64,000 nucleotides of DNA. Source: Pseudomonadota bacterium. GTDB lineage: Bacteria > Pseudomonadota > Gammaproteobacteria > Steroidobacterales > Steroidobacteraceae. Both the position numbers and the translations under genes were made by a program. The number at the start of each line of letters is the position of its first letter. Position 1 is the stretch's first letter. Below the pieces are notes generated by a model. That model was not told the DNA's origin. It did not search any database and worked only from the letters and a program-made list of their open reading frames with translations. Where the stretch lies: the NCBI GenBank assembly GCA_021847105.1, contig JAJZUT010000001.1, positions 186,001 to 250,000 of the forward strand. The letters run 5' to 3'. Shown here in pieces: positions 49,801-59,400 of the stretch.

Positions 49801-50338
49801 CGACGACGCGCATGCCGCGCCCGCCGCCGCCCCAGCTCGCCTTGAGCATCACCGGATAGCCGATCTGAGCCGCGAGTCGCATGCACTCCTCGATCTGCTG
49901 AGGCAGCGGTGTGGTCGCTGGCATGACGGCCACGCCGGCTCGAGAGGCGAGATTGCGCGCCGACACCTTGTTGCCGAGCAGCCGCATCGTTTCGGCCTCG
50001 GGACCGATAAACACGATGCCCGCGCGCGCGCAGGCGGCAGCGAAGTCGGGATTCTCGGCGAGAAACCCATAGCCCGGATGCACTGCGTCCACGCGCGCCT
50101 CGCGTGCCACCCGCAGGATGTCCTCGATGTCGAGGTACGCCTCGATCGGCCCTTTGCCTTCCCCGACCAGATAGGACTCATCGGCCTTCGTGCGATGCAG
50201 CGAAAAGCGGTCCTCACGCGAATAGATGGCTACGGTGCGCAGGCCGAGTTCGTTGGCGGCCCGCATCACCCGGATGGCTATTTCGCCCCGATTGGCGATC
50301 AGAATGCTTCGAATCCCGTGCGGCATGTATTCATTCAC
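46880..50338 (-). CDS. pyc: Pyruvate carboxylase
   Basis: A 1152-residue biotin enzyme that carboxylates pyruvate to oxaloacetate. The order is biotin carboxylase (residues 1-450; ILIANRGEIAIRVMRAANELG, ATP-grasp KASWGGGGRGMRVV, EVNPRIQVEHTVTE), carboxyltransferase (from about 545; TDTTMRDAHQSLLATRMRT), allosteric/PC domain, then the biotin carrier domain with LEAMKMET and biotinyl Lys1118. Single-chain alpha4-type PC has the standard length. ATGs at 50338 and 50326 are both possible starts. Its anaplerotic role fits next to genes that yield pyruvate and 2-oxoglutarate. Confidence 0.96.
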   Translation of the reverse strand: MNEYMPHGIRSILIANRGEIAIRVMRAANELGLRTVAIYSREDRFSLHRTKADESYLVGEGKGPIEAYLDIEDILRVAREARVDAVHPGYGFLAENPDFAAACARAGIVFIGPEAETMRLLGNKVSARNLASRAGVAVMPATTPLPQQIEECMRLAAQIGYPVMLKASWGGGGRGMRVVENDQQLNELLPVARREAKAAFGNDEVYLEKLVRRARHVEVQILGDAHGGLVHLYERDCTVQRRNQKVVERAPAVFLNAEQREEICQAALAIGRAAHYRNAGTVEFLQDADSGRFYFIEVNPRIQVEHTVTECATGIDLVKAQIRIAEGARLGTPESGVPAQQDIRIQAHALQCRVTTEDPENNFIPDYGKISAYRSPAGFGIRLDAGTAYTGAIITRSYDSLLVKVTAWASTPEEAIARMHRALWEFRIRGVVTNLRFLDQVICHRHFADGTYTTKFIDETPELFRWPRKRDRATRILSYIADIIVNGNPETRARPRPERIETPKLPPVPLTEPQAGTRQKLDELGPEGFARWMLAEQRVLLTDTTMRDAHQSLLATRMRTIDMAAIAPYYASLVPQLFSVECWGGATFDVAMRFLREDPWERLAALRERMPNLLLQMLLRSANAVGYANYPDNVVRFFVKQAAERGIDVFRIFDSLNWVENMRVAIDAVLETGRLCEAAICYTGNLIDPHERKYTLDYYLSLGQQLKAAGAHVLGIKDMAGLCRPRAAFTLVKALKEEIGLPVHFHTHDTSGIAAASVLAAIEAGADAVDGAIDAMSGLTSQPNLGSIVEALRHGPRDCGVDPTKLRMLSSYWEQVRRLYVAFESDIRSGASEVYVHGMPGGQFTNLREQARALGIDSAHWPQVAQAYADVNQMFGDIVKVTPSSKVVGDMALLMVTSGLTPQQVLDPEVDVPFPDSVVQFFHGDLGQPYGGFPPALQRKVLKNAAPLAERPGASMSPADLSATRAKIQKATPRALSDDDLASYLMYPKVWLDYAAERARYGDVSILPTSVFFYGMEPGDEISVDLERGKRLFVRYVACSELHEDGMRTVFMELNGQPRSLRVADRSQIAKRPPQRKAEPGDARQVGAPMPGTVATIAVSVGRKVARGDVLVSLEAMKMETQVRAEIDGEVAEIVITPGQQVDPKDLLIVLR

Positions 50339-50400
50339 CCGTAAAATCCGTACCGATCATAGCGACTGCGGGCGCAATGCGCGCGGGGTACTCGTTCTAT

Positions 50401-51306
50401 ATGTATTCCATTGCGATTCATGGCGGTGCTGGCGCGCTGCCGGCACAGGGTCTGTCCGCGGCGCGGCAGCAGCAGTACCGTGAGGGTCTTGCTGCGGCGC
50501 TCGACGAAGGTTACGCCGTGCTCGAGCGCGGCGGCTCGAGCCTCGAGGCAGTCGTCGCCGCGGTGCGCGTCCTCGAGGATGATCCGTTATTCAATTCCGG
50601 CCGCGGTGCCGCGCTGACGCGTGAGGGTGGCGCGGAACTCGATGCGGCAGTGATGGATGGCGGTACGTTGCGTGCCGGTGCGGTCGCTGCCGTGCGGCAC
50701 GTGAAGAACCCGGTCGACCTTGCGCGGCGGGTGATGGAGAAATCCCGCCATGTGCTGCTGGTCGGCGCCGGTGCCGAGGAGTTCGCGCTCGAGGAGGGCT
50801 TCGAACTCGTCCCGAACGCCTACTTCCGCACCGCCGAGCGTCAGGCCGAGTTGGAGCTGCTGCGCAGCGGCACCAGCGTCTCGGAGCTGATGCCCTCGCC
50901 GCACGGCACGGTGGGCGCCGTGGCACGTGATGTGGCCGGGAATCTCGCGGCGGCCACCTCCACCGGTGGCATGGCGAACAAGCGGCCCGGGCGAGTGGGC
51001 GACTCACCGATCATCGGGGCCGGCACCTATGCCAAGAACGGAGTGTGTGCCGTGTCGGCCACGGGTCATGGCGAATATTTCATGCGCCTCGTCGCCGCCC
51101 ACCAGATCTGCGCGATGGTCGAGTACCGCGGTGTGAGCCTCGCCGAGGCCGTGCGTCAGATCCTGCACGAGCGGCTGCAGGCGCTCGGTGGGGCCGGCGG
51201 CATCATCGCGGTCGACGCCGCCGGGCGCATCAGCCTGGACTTCAACACCGAGGGGATGTTCCGCGCCGCGCGCGATTCGGCTGGCCTGCGTCAGGTCGCG
51301 ATCTAA
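50401..51306 (+). CDS. Isoaspartyl peptidase / L-asparaginase (Ntn-hydrolase, T2 family)
   Basis: A 301-residue Ntn-hydrolase proenzyme beginning with YSIAIHGGAGAL. It should self-cleave before Thr170 in HGTVGAVARD; NSGRGAALTREGGAELDAAVMDG precedes this, and STGGMANKRPGRVGDSPIIGAGTYA follows. It removes beta-aspartyl residues and hydrolyses asparagine. The start at 50401 was chosen because the family N-terminus begins there; an upstream Met at 50377 is possible. It is divergent from pyruvate carboxylase. Confidence 0.93.
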   Translation: MYSIAIHGGAGALPAQGLSAARQQQYREGLAAALDEGYAVLERGGSSLEAVVAAVRVLEDDPLFNSGRGAALTREGGAELDAAVMDGGTLRAGAVAAVRHVKNPVDLARRVMEKSRHVLLVGAGAEEFALEEGFELVPNAYFRTAERQAELELLRSGTSVSELMPSPHGTVGAVARDVAGNLAAATSTGGMANKRPGRVGDSPIIGAGTYAKNGVCAVSATGHGEYFMRLVAAHQICAMVEYRGVSLAEAVRQILHERLQALGGAGGIIAVDAAGRISLDFNTEGMFRAARDSAGLRQVAI

Positions 51307-51965
51307 GTCGGTTCCCTGCGCGTGCCGGAGCGCAATGCGGCGGCCGTCTGCGCCGCCAGCAGACGCATACCCTGCATCCGCACGCGCAGCTGGGCGCTGC
51401 CGCCTTCGGCGGCGGCTTGCAGCAATTCGTCCCAGAAGTCGGGTGTCTCCAGCCAGCGAGGACGCAGCCATCTCCACAGGCGGTGGCCGAGTTGATGGGC
51501 GCCGAGCACGCTCTCGGCCGTGATCCGCTCGGCGCAGAGCGGGTGCAGGCCCAGAGCGAGCCGAGCCTGCACCGGATGCCGACGGGCCAGTGACCAGGCG
51601 AAGACGAACACCATTTCCGAGGCGACGACTCCGCGCGCCACGGTGAACAGAGCTCCGTAGGCTGCGGGCGAGCCATCGTTGACCTGCCGACTGTCAAGGT
51701 TCTGCCAGCGCTGCGGGTCGGAGAATCCGGCATCGAACAGCAGATAGGGATGATTGGCCGCGCGCAGCCGGCCCGCGGCGGTGAGCTGCAGCCAGCGATG
51801 CGCAATGCGCGACAGAGCTGCGTGCGTGCCGCCCGCGCAGACCTGCTCCGCCAGGACTTGCAGGCAGAAGTCATTGAGTTCCGGCAGCGTCTCGATGACC
51901 TCCCGCGGTGCTCGCACACCCCAGGGCACGGTCCTCTGTCGAGCTTCTGTTTCGGATTCCGACAT
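51303..51965 (-). CDS. Hypothetical protein divergent from the FlhC-like gene
   Basis: A 220-residue soluble protein that I do not recognise. It is mostly helical in character with many Leu/Ala/Trp/Arg residues (for example LWRWLRPRWLETPDFWDELLQAAAEGG), has no signal peptide and no obvious catalytic motif. The start at 51965 has a GGGGGTG upstream. Its stop overlaps the isoaspartyl peptidase stop by 4 bases. It is divergent from an FlhC-like regulator, which may control it. Confidence 0.7.
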   Translation of the reverse strand: MSESETEARQRTVPWGVRAPREVIETLPELNDFCLQVLAEQVCAGGTHAALSRIAHRWLQLTAAGRLRAANHPYLLFDAGFSDPQRWQNLDSRQVNDGSPAAYGALFTVARGVVASEMVFVFAWSLARRHPVQARLALGLHPLCAERITAESVLGAHQLGHRLWRWLRPRWLETPDFWDELLQAAAEGGSAQLRVRMQGMRLLAAQTAAALRSGTRREPT

Positions 51966-52132
51966 CACGCACCCCCGTCTCACCTGGTGCAGGGTCGATG
52001 GTAGCGCTGCCGCGGCCGAACACCATCCCTGCATTTGCGTCGACTTTCGTCGCATTGTCCGATTGCCCTTTACTGCAGATGGCCGAAAATGCGTCCTCTG
52101 GGGCGCGGCACAGTGGCTGGGAAGGAAACGCG

Positions 52133-52726
52133 ATGCGTATCCTCGAAGATCGCTACGAGGGCGAGCTGCAGAATTTTCAGCTGGCGCTGCGGCTCGTGCG
52201 CTACGAGGCGCGTACGCGCACGATTCGATTGTATACGGGGCTCACCGACCACCGGATCCGCAAGCTCTGGCAGCGCTACTGCGGTGGGGCAAGCACTCTG
52301 CCGCGTCACCGCGGCAAGTCACCGCAGCAGGCGGGTTATTTCACCCGCTCGGCGCGCGTGCGCACCGAGGCTTCGTTGCTCGCCGCGGCCTTTTGCGCGT
52401 GCGGGCTGGTGGGGGAGGAGACCTCTGCATGCCAGCCCGCTGTGCCGCCGCGCCGGCACGTCGGTGCGCTGCTCTGCGACGTTTATGAGTACTACACCAA
52501 GCTGGTGCCGCAGCCGGCCATCTCGTTCGAGCATGCGCAGTTTCTGGCCCAATGCCTGCGCTCGGGCGAGCAGCTGGCGGTGCGGCACTGCAGCCAGTGC
52601 CGGGGACACATGGTGGTCGAGCGGTTCCCGCTTCGCCCGCGATGGTGCGATCATTGTGCCCCCCCGAAGGGAAGGCGTGGGGGCGCACGGCGCACGCGCG
52701 CCACTCACACCACCCGCAGGCCATGA
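52133..52726 (+). CDS. FlhC-like transcriptional regulator
   Basis: A 197-residue protein resembling FlhC, the zinc-binding partner of the FlhD4C2 flagellar master regulator. An N-terminal helical region has GLTDHRIRKLWQRYCGG (cf. the FlhC LSRGRLIKLYKEL helix). A C-terminal zinc site has Cys153-x2-Cys156 and Cys172-x2-Cys175 (HCSQCRGHM ... WCDHC), a spacing close to FlhC. The basic tail ends by overlapping nudC (ATGA). No flhD or flagellar gene is in the window, so it may act alone or with another partner. The start at 52133 has AAGGAA upstream. Confidence 0.72.
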   Translation: MRILEDRYEGELQNFQLALRLVRYEARTRTIRLYTGLTDHRIRKLWQRYCGGASTLPRHRGKSPQQAGYFTRSARVRTEASLLAAAFCACGLVGEETSACQPAVPPRRHVGALLCDVYEYYTKLVPQPAISFEHAQFLAQCLRSGEQLAVRHCSQCRGHMVVERFPLRPRWCDHCAPPKGRRGGARRTRATHTTRRP

Positions 52727-53622
52727 CACCCGTCCGACCGAACTTTTTCTCCGGCGCATACATCGACCGTCGCACCGAGCTGCGCGAGCATCGCGACTGG
52801 CTCGACCGTGCGCTCGCCGATCCGCATAGCCAATTCGTGCTCGCCCGGGGCACGAGCCAGTTGCTCTATGCGCAGCCCCAGCCGCACATCGCTTTCGTCT
52901 CGCGCGACCATCCGGCGGTCGCGGCAGCCGCGCCCGACCGCTTCGTGCTGCTCGGCTGGTTCCGCGAACGGCGCTGCGTGTTGCTGTCGCTCAGCGCCGA
53001 GTGGCAGGACGTCGAACTGCCCCCCGGTGCCTCATTCCAGGAGCTGCGTCCGCTCTCGCCCGAGCTCGACGCCGAGGAGGCTGGCTTGCTGGCCTATGCC
53101 CGGGCGTTGTCGGTCTGGCGGGCGCGCCAGCGCCGCTGCGGCGTGTGCGGTGGGCCGACCGCCCCGGCGCGCGCCGGACACAGCGTCATTTGCCTGGAGG
53201 CACAGTGCGCGGAGGAATATTTTCCGCGCCTCGACCCGGCGATCATCGTGCTCGTCAGCGACGGCGAGCGGGCGCTGCTCGGGCGCCAACGCACATGGCC
53301 GCCGGGGCGCTACTCGACCATCGCCGGTTTCGTCGAACCGGGCGAGAGCCTCGAGGATGCGGTGCAGCGCGAGGTGTTGGAGGAAACGGGTGTGCAGGTG
53401 CTCGCCAGCCGCTACGATTCCTCCCAGCCCTGGCCGTTCCCGGCGTCCCTGATGGTGGGCTTTCAGGCGGTCGCGGCCCCCGGGCCGGTGCGCGTCGGCG
53501 GGGAGCTCGAGGATGCGCGCTGGTTCTCCCGCGAGGCCGTGCGCTGCGGCAGCATTCTGCTGCCGCCGCCGCACTCGATCTCCCGTCGGCTGATCGACGC
53601 CTGGCTTGGAGCGCAGGCGTAG
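52723..53622 (+). CDS. nudC: NAD(+) diphosphatase NudC
   Basis: A 299-residue Nudix hydrolase acting on NADH/NAD and on NAD-capped RNA ends. A zinc site is formed by Cys139, Cys142, Cys157 and Cys162. The Nudix box is GFVEPGESLEDAVQREVLEETGV (202-224), followed by the NudC-specific SQPWPFPASLM (234-244). It overlaps the FlhC-like gene by four bases (ATGA) and the next gene by one base, indicating a coupled operon. Confidence 0.95.
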   Translation: MTPVRPNFFSGAYIDRRTELREHRDWLDRALADPHSQFVLARGTSQLLYAQPQPHIAFVSRDHPAVAAAAPDRFVLLGWFRERRCVLLSLSAEWQDVELPPGASFQELRPLSPELDAEEAGLLAYARALSVWRARQRRCGVCGGPTAPARAGHSVICLEAQCAEEYFPRLDPAIIVLVSDGERALLGRQRTWPPGRYSTIAGFVEPGESLEDAVQREVLEETGVQVLASRYDSSQPWPFPASLMVGFQAVAAPGPVRVGGELEDARWFSREAVRCGSILLPPPHSISRRLIDAWLGAQA

Positions 53623-54410
53623 TGTGTCTGCTGGTACTCGCCTGGCGCGTTCATCCACGCTACCGACTGGTCGTCGCGGCGAACCGCGACGAATATCACG
53701 ATCGGCCGGCCGCGCCGCTCGCACCTTGGCCCGCACCCCACGCCCTGCTTGCCGGGCGGGATCTGCGTGCCGGCGGGACGTGGCTCGGCATCGATCACCG
53801 TCGCCGCTTCGGTGTCATCACCAATTATCGCGAGCGACCGGAGAGCCCGTCCGATGCGCCCTCGCGGGGGGGGCTGATCCCGGATTTCCTCGCCGATCAA
53901 AACGGTGCCAGGGAATATCTGGATGCGCTCGGGCCGCGTGCTGCACGGTACGGCGGCTTCAATCTGCTGCTCGCGGACGAGCAGTCGCTCTGGTACGGCT
54001 CGAATCGCACCGAGCCATTTGCACGGTCGCTGGAACCCGGCGTCTACGGTCTGTCCAACCACAGCCTGGATACCCCGTGGCCGAAACTGATCCGCGTGCG
54101 TGCGTCCTTCGAACGCTGGCTGGCGGCCTCCCCGGATGCAGTCGATGAGGCTTCGGCCCTGCTCGAGATGCTCGCCGACCGTCGCACGGCGGACGCTGTC
54201 ACGGAGCCGGCGCAAGCCGGGTCGCCGGCATCCTGGGAGCAGGCGCTGTCGGCTCCATTTGTCGAGCACCCGCAATTCGGCACGCGCTGCTCCACGGTTG
54301 TGCTGCTCGAGCCGAGCGGTGCTCTGCGCATGTCCGAGCGGCGCTTCGACCGGCTCGGACGGCAGGCCGGGCAGAGCGAATACCGGCTGGCCGCGCAGCA
54401 GTGGTGCTGA
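53622..54410 (+). CDS. TANGO2/NRDE-family protein
   Basis: A 262-residue NRDE/TANGO2 protein with the eponymous N-terminus VCLLVLAWRVHPRYRLVVAANRDEYHDRP and the internal FGVITNYRE and LSNHSLDTPWPK motifs. Family roles are unclear; bacterial and eukaryotic members are linked to haem trafficking or acyl-lipid homeostasis. The start is a GTG at 53622 sharing its G with the nudC stop (TAGTG), giving the standard N-terminus. Confidence 0.92.
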   Translation: MCLLVLAWRVHPRYRLVVAANRDEYHDRPAAPLAPWPAPHALLAGRDLRAGGTWLGIDHRRRFGVITNYRERPESPSDAPSRGGLIPDFLADQNGAREYLDALGPRAARYGGFNLLLADEQSLWYGSNRTEPFARSLEPGVYGLSNHSLDTPWPKLIRVRASFERWLAASPDAVDEASALLEMLADRRTADAVTEPAQAGSPASWEQALSAPFVEHPQFGTRCSTVVLLEPSGALRMSERRFDRLGRQAGQSEYRLAAQQWC

Positions 54411-54497
54411 GTGTTCCGGGAACCGTCACGGTCATGCGGGGTCATGAGAGATTACAATGACTAATTCTTGGTCTGCCGGTCGGAGTCTCAACGCTAC

Positions 54498-56444
54498 ATG
54501 GCGCGTCGCAATCGGTATCGCGGGGCTCGGTGGGCGGGAGCCGCGCTCGCGCTCGTCTTGCTGCTTGCCGCTGCCGCCGCGCACGCCGACATCGCGCTGA
54601 CGATTCACGGGGTCGGCGGCAAGCTGCGCGCCAATGTGCTCGCTTATCTCAGCTTTCAGCGGTACCGAAATAGCCCGCACCTGAACGCCGAGACGATCGA
54701 ACGCCTCGAGAACCGGGTCCAGAGCGAGGTGAGTGCGGCGCTCGAGCCGTACGGGTACTTTCAGTCAAGCGTGCGTCCCGAGGTGCACCAGACCGGCCCG
54801 AATGACTGGCGGGTCGTGCTCGACGTCCAGCCGGGGCCGCCGGTGCTCTTGCGCACCGTCGAGGTGCGCGTCACCGGCGCGGGCACCGCTGATCCGCGCT
54901 TCACGCGCATCACCACACACCTGCCCTTTCACCCCGGTCAGCGCCTCAACGAGGCCGCCTATGAGGCGCTGAAGAGCGAGCTGCTGCAGACTGCGGCGAC
55001 CTACGGCTATGTCGATGCGCATCTGACCCGCCACGAGATCCTGGTTGACCCGCGCAAGCATCGCGCCGATGTCCTCCTGACTCTGGCTACCGGAGTGCGC
55101 TACCGCTTCGGTGCGACGCACATCGAGCAGCACGCCGTGACCAATGCCCTCGTGCGCCGCTACCTGCGCTATCGCCTCGGGCAACCCTTCGACCTCACGC
55201 AGGTGCTGCGCACTCAGTTCGTGCTCGATGACGCCGGGTATTTCTCCGACCTGGAGGTCGTGCCGGGCACTCCGGACAAAACGCTGCACACGGTGCCGGT
55301 CCGCATTCAGGCCCATTCGAGCCGGCGCAACGTGTACTCGCTCGCAGCCGGCTATGCCACCGACACGGGTGCGCGCGGGATCATCAGCTGGCAGGATCGG
55401 CGCGTGAACGAGGAAGGACATCGGATGAGCGTGGATCTGGAGGCGGCGCAGGTCACCAAGTACAGCCTGCAGAGCCGCTACGTCATCCCGATCGGTGATC
55501 CGGCCACAGAGAACCTGAGTTTCATCGCCAGTGTCGAGCAGCGCGAACTCGCCGCCGTCACGGCACGCACCATGACCCTGGGGGCGAGCCTTACGCGCGT
55601 CACCGGACGCTGGCAGACCGTGTGGTTCCTCGACGGCGTGCATACTACCGGCTCGGTGTCGGGCGCCATCTGTCCAGCGCAGATATTCACCACCACGGGG
55701 GCGTGCGCAAACCCGGTCACCGGCATCGCCAGCGTCGTCGACAACATGCTCGTACCGGGTGTTGACATTACATCCGTCCCGAGCGGCTATTTTGGCGAAC
55801 CCGTATTCGGTCACGGCGTGTCAATCGAGGTGCGCGGCTCGCATGGAGCGCTGGGCTCACACGCAGACTTTCTGCAGATCCGCGTCGAACTCGAACGGGT
55901 ATTCAAGCTCGCGCCGCGCTGGCACCTGCTGCTGCGCGACGCCTTTGGCGCAACCGCAGTGTCACATTTCAACAGCATGCCGCCGGTGATGCGCTTCTTT
56001 GCGGGCGGTGAAAGCAGCGTGCGCGGCTTCGAGTACAATTCCCTCTCGCCCGATCAGACCTTCTACGCGACCGGCGTTTACCAAGTCGTCGACAAGGCGG
56101 CCAAGACCACCGCCAATTATTACTGCTACGTCGGTCAGGCCCCGCCAGCCAATTCCGTCAATCCGGTGCGCTGTCCGCTGCCGCCGCTGCAGGCCGGTGG
56201 CAAGGACATGATCAGCGGCACGGTCGAAATCGATCGCGATCTGCCCCACAACTTCGGTGTCGCGGCGTTCTTCGACTATGGCAATGCATTCAACAGCTTC
56301 CACATCCCGCATCTGTTGCAATACGGAGCGGGAATCGGCTTCAGAGTGCGCCTGCCGGTGATGACGCTTGGCATCGATGTCGGCGAGCCGCTTTCGCAGC
56401 CCGGCAGTCCACGGCTGTATATCAATTTCTCGCCACGACTGTGA
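54498..56444 (+). CDS. tamA: Translocation and assembly module subunit TamA
   Basis: A 648-residue Omp85-family outer-membrane protein. It has a signal peptide (ALALVLLLAAAAAHADIAL), three POTRA domains in about residues 30-260 (VRVTGAGTADPRF; YRFGATHIEQHAV) and a 16-strand barrel with the Omp85 motif VRGFEYNSLSP near 515. With TamB it moves outer-membrane proteins or lipids. The start at 54498 puts the signal peptide at the N-terminus; a TTG at 54468 is possible. tamB follows after 13 bases. Confidence 0.92.
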   Translation: MARRNRYRGARWAGAALALVLLLAAAAAHADIALTIHGVGGKLRANVLAYLSFQRYRNSPHLNAETIERLENRVQSEVSAALEPYGYFQSSVRPEVHQTGPNDWRVVLDVQPGPPVLLRTVEVRVTGAGTADPRFTRITTHLPFHPGQRLNEAAYEALKSELLQTAATYGYVDAHLTRHEILVDPRKHRADVLLTLATGVRYRFGATHIEQHAVTNALVRRYLRYRLGQPFDLTQVLRTQFVLDDAGYFSDLEVVPGTPDKTLHTVPVRIQAHSSRRNVYSLAAGYATDTGARGIISWQDRRVNEEGHRMSVDLEAAQVTKYSLQSRYVIPIGDPATENLSFIASVEQRELAAVTARTMTLGASLTRVTGRWQTVWFLDGVHTTGSVSGAICPAQIFTTTGACANPVTGIASVVDNMLVPGVDITSVPSGYFGEPVFGHGVSIEVRGSHGALGSHADFLQIRVELERVFKLAPRWHLLLRDAFGATAVSHFNSMPPVMRFFAGGESSVRGFEYNSLSPDQTFYATGVYQVVDKAAKTTANYYCYVGQAPPANSVNPVRCPLPPLQAGGKDMISGTVEIDRDLPHNFGVAAFFDYGNAFNSFHIPHLLQYGAGIGFRVRLPVMTLGIDVGEPLSQPGSPRLYINFSPRL

Positions 56445-56457
56445 GCGGACCGGAGCG

Positions 56458-59400
56458 ATGCGCCGATTTCTAACACTGAGCGGCCTGCTGATCGCACTGG
56501 TGGTGGCGCTGCTTGTCGCGGCGCTTTATTTTTTGATCTATACCCAGAGCGGTCTGCGTTTCCTCGTGGCTCATTTGCCGGAGCGCTTCGGCACGGCTCA
56601 GGTACGGATCGAGCAAATCAGCGGTACCCTGGCAAGCGGCGTGCAGGCGCGGCGTGTGGTGATCGATCAGCGGCACGTCTATCTGCGCTTCGATGGGGTA
56701 TCGACCCGGGTGCACCTCTCGCCGTTGTCGTGGCGCAGCCTGGTCAGCCCGCAGACGAGCGTGACCAAGGCCTACGTGCGTATCAAGCCCGTAGCGCCTC
56801 TGCCTCCCGTGCCGCATCCGCAATTCCTGCCATGGTGGTTGCGCATCACGATCGCCCGTGCACACATCGGTGCGCTGGCCCTCGAGCTGCAGGACGGACG
56901 GCGGTTGCAGGGAACGGATATCAACGGGGCGGTTGCGATCAGCCATCGGAGCCTGCGCGTTCCTAACCTCACGCTGCACATGGGAGGAGGCACCTATGCG
57001 ATGGCGCTGGCTTTGCACGCTGCCCAACCGCTGCAGCTGTCCCTCGGTGGCAACGTGGTGTGGCGAGCACCGCATCAGCCGCAGTGGGCGGGCAGCTTTG
57101 CGTTGCGTGGGGATCTGGCGAAACTGCGTGTCTCAGGTCACCTGCGCAAGCCCTTCATCGCCACATTGCACGGTCTGCTGTACGGGCAGAACGGTCAATG
57201 GCGTACGCGCAGTGAACTCGCCGTCCGCGGTCTTGACCTGCGCACCTGGCACCGCACCGACCGGTTCGGTCTCATCCACGCGCAGCTGGCGCTGAGCGGA
57301 TCGATGCAAGCCTTCAGGCTCGGCGGAACCGTCGATCCGGCAGGGCTCGGTGCGGGTTCATTTCACGTCGAAGTGATCGGTCGTTATGCGGGCGGCGTGC
57401 TCACGGCGCGCCGTGTAATGCTTCGCCATCCGGCCTCTGGCGCGGACCTGAGCGCGACCGGTGTTGCCCGATTTGCTGGCGGGCGTCCGGATCTGCGCCT
57501 GCAAGGGGTGTGGCGCTCGCTGCGTTGGCCGCTGCGCGGCCCGGCGCGCTTCCAGAGCGCTGCCGGCACGTTTACGCTCGCCGGCCGGCTGCCCTACGCC
57601 ATCACGGCACGCGGGGTCGCGCAGATCGGCGCCGGGTTTCCCGTTCCGCTCAACTTGGCCGGGACGGTCGGCTCGACCGGCCTGACGATCGCTCACTCGA
57701 CCCTGCGGCTACTCGGTGGTCAGATCGTCGCGCATGGGCGCCTCGTTTGGTTGCCCGTCAAGCGCTGGTCATTGCAAGCGCGCGCCAGCGATCTGAATCC
57801 CGGCGGTGTTCGGCCGGTGCTGCGCGGCCGCATCGGCTTTGCGCTGCGCGCTTCAGGAGAGGGCTTCGGTGCCGCCTCGGCACTGCGGGTTGAGTTTGAC
57901 CAGCTGAGCGGTGAGGTGCGCGGCAAGCGCGCCAGCGGCAGCGGGCGCATCGTTCGCGATCAGGGTGTGTGGTCGTTCCAACACGTTCGGCTGAACCTCG
58001 GTCAGACGCGTCTTGCGCTCGACGGACGGCTCGATCATCAGCTGCGTCTGCGCTTCGCGCTCGCCGGGGACCTGAGTCTGCTCGCCGCGCAGGATCGCGG
58101 CCGCATCGAGGCGAGCGGCACGATCAATGGGACGCTTGCCGCGCCGCAGGTGCGTGCCTCGCTGCGCGGCTCGAATCTGCAGGTGGGGGCCAATTCGCTG
58201 GCCTCGGTCACGGCGAGCGTGCAATTTGACCCGACGGGACGGGGTCAGTCCCATGTTCTGCTGCAGCTGCGCTCGCTGCGCTCACGGCACCATCTTCTGC
58301 GCAGTCTCGATTTCACGCTCAGCGGCCCAGCCTCCCGTCTCAGTGCGCATCTGGCGGTGAGCGCACCGGGTCTACAGTTGACGGCACAAGCTGGGGGCCG
58401 CTTCGCAACCGGAGTGTTCAACGGCGAGATCACCTCGTTCGATGTGACCGGGCCGGAGCCGCTGAAGCTGCACCTGCGCCAACCGGCCGCGCTCGCCCTT
58501 GGCCGCGCACACAGTGCGCTCGGGGCATTGTGTCTCGACGGGACACCGGGCGCATTGTGCACCGGGGCGAGCTGGACGCCGGCGAAATGGTCGGCGTACG
58601 TGACCGCCGATGGGCTGCCGCTGGCGACGCTCACTGCGGGCATGACGCCTGAAGTCGAGTACCAGGGCACGCTGGGGGCGCGGATCGAGCTTGCCGGCGG
58701 CGGCGGATTGCCCGCGCAGGGAACGTTGCGCATGACTCTCGTGCACGGGGTGCTCTCGCGGCGGCTGGTGAGCGGCAAGGTTGAGCACACGACCATCGGC
58801 TCGGGCCTGCTCACCGCGACGGCGCGGCCGGGGGCCATTGAGGCGCAAGCCTCGCTCAGCGCCGGTGCCATCGGCACACTCGATGCGACCCTCGATATCG
58901 GTCGCAACGTGGCGAGTTGGCAGGACATGCCTCTCAAGGGCAGCGTGCACGTGCGCACGGCGCGGCTGAATTTGGTCTCGCTTTACCTGCCCGGCGTCGA
59001 TGCAGTCTCGGGGGTGTTGGTTGCGAACGCCTCGGTCGGTGGCACGTTGGCCGATCCGCGTCTCAGCGGCGTCGCGCGGATCGTCAATGCCTCTGCCGAC
59101 GTGTATCGGACCAACCTGCAGATGCGCGACCTTGCCCTGACGGCGCAACTGGCCGACGGTGGGCTAAAGATCGAGGGCTCGGCACGGGTCGGAAAAGGAC
59201 TGCTGCGCGCCACCGGCCAGATGGGTTGGCGTGCTGCGGAGCCGTACGCCGAGTTGCATCTGCAGGGCAACGATCTGCGCGTGGTCGATCTGCCCGAAGC
59301 GCGCATCGATGCCGCTCCGAACCTCGACTTCCGCATGGTCTCGCATCGCATCGATGTAACCGGCACGGTGCTCATCTCGCATGCGCGCATTGCCCCGCGC

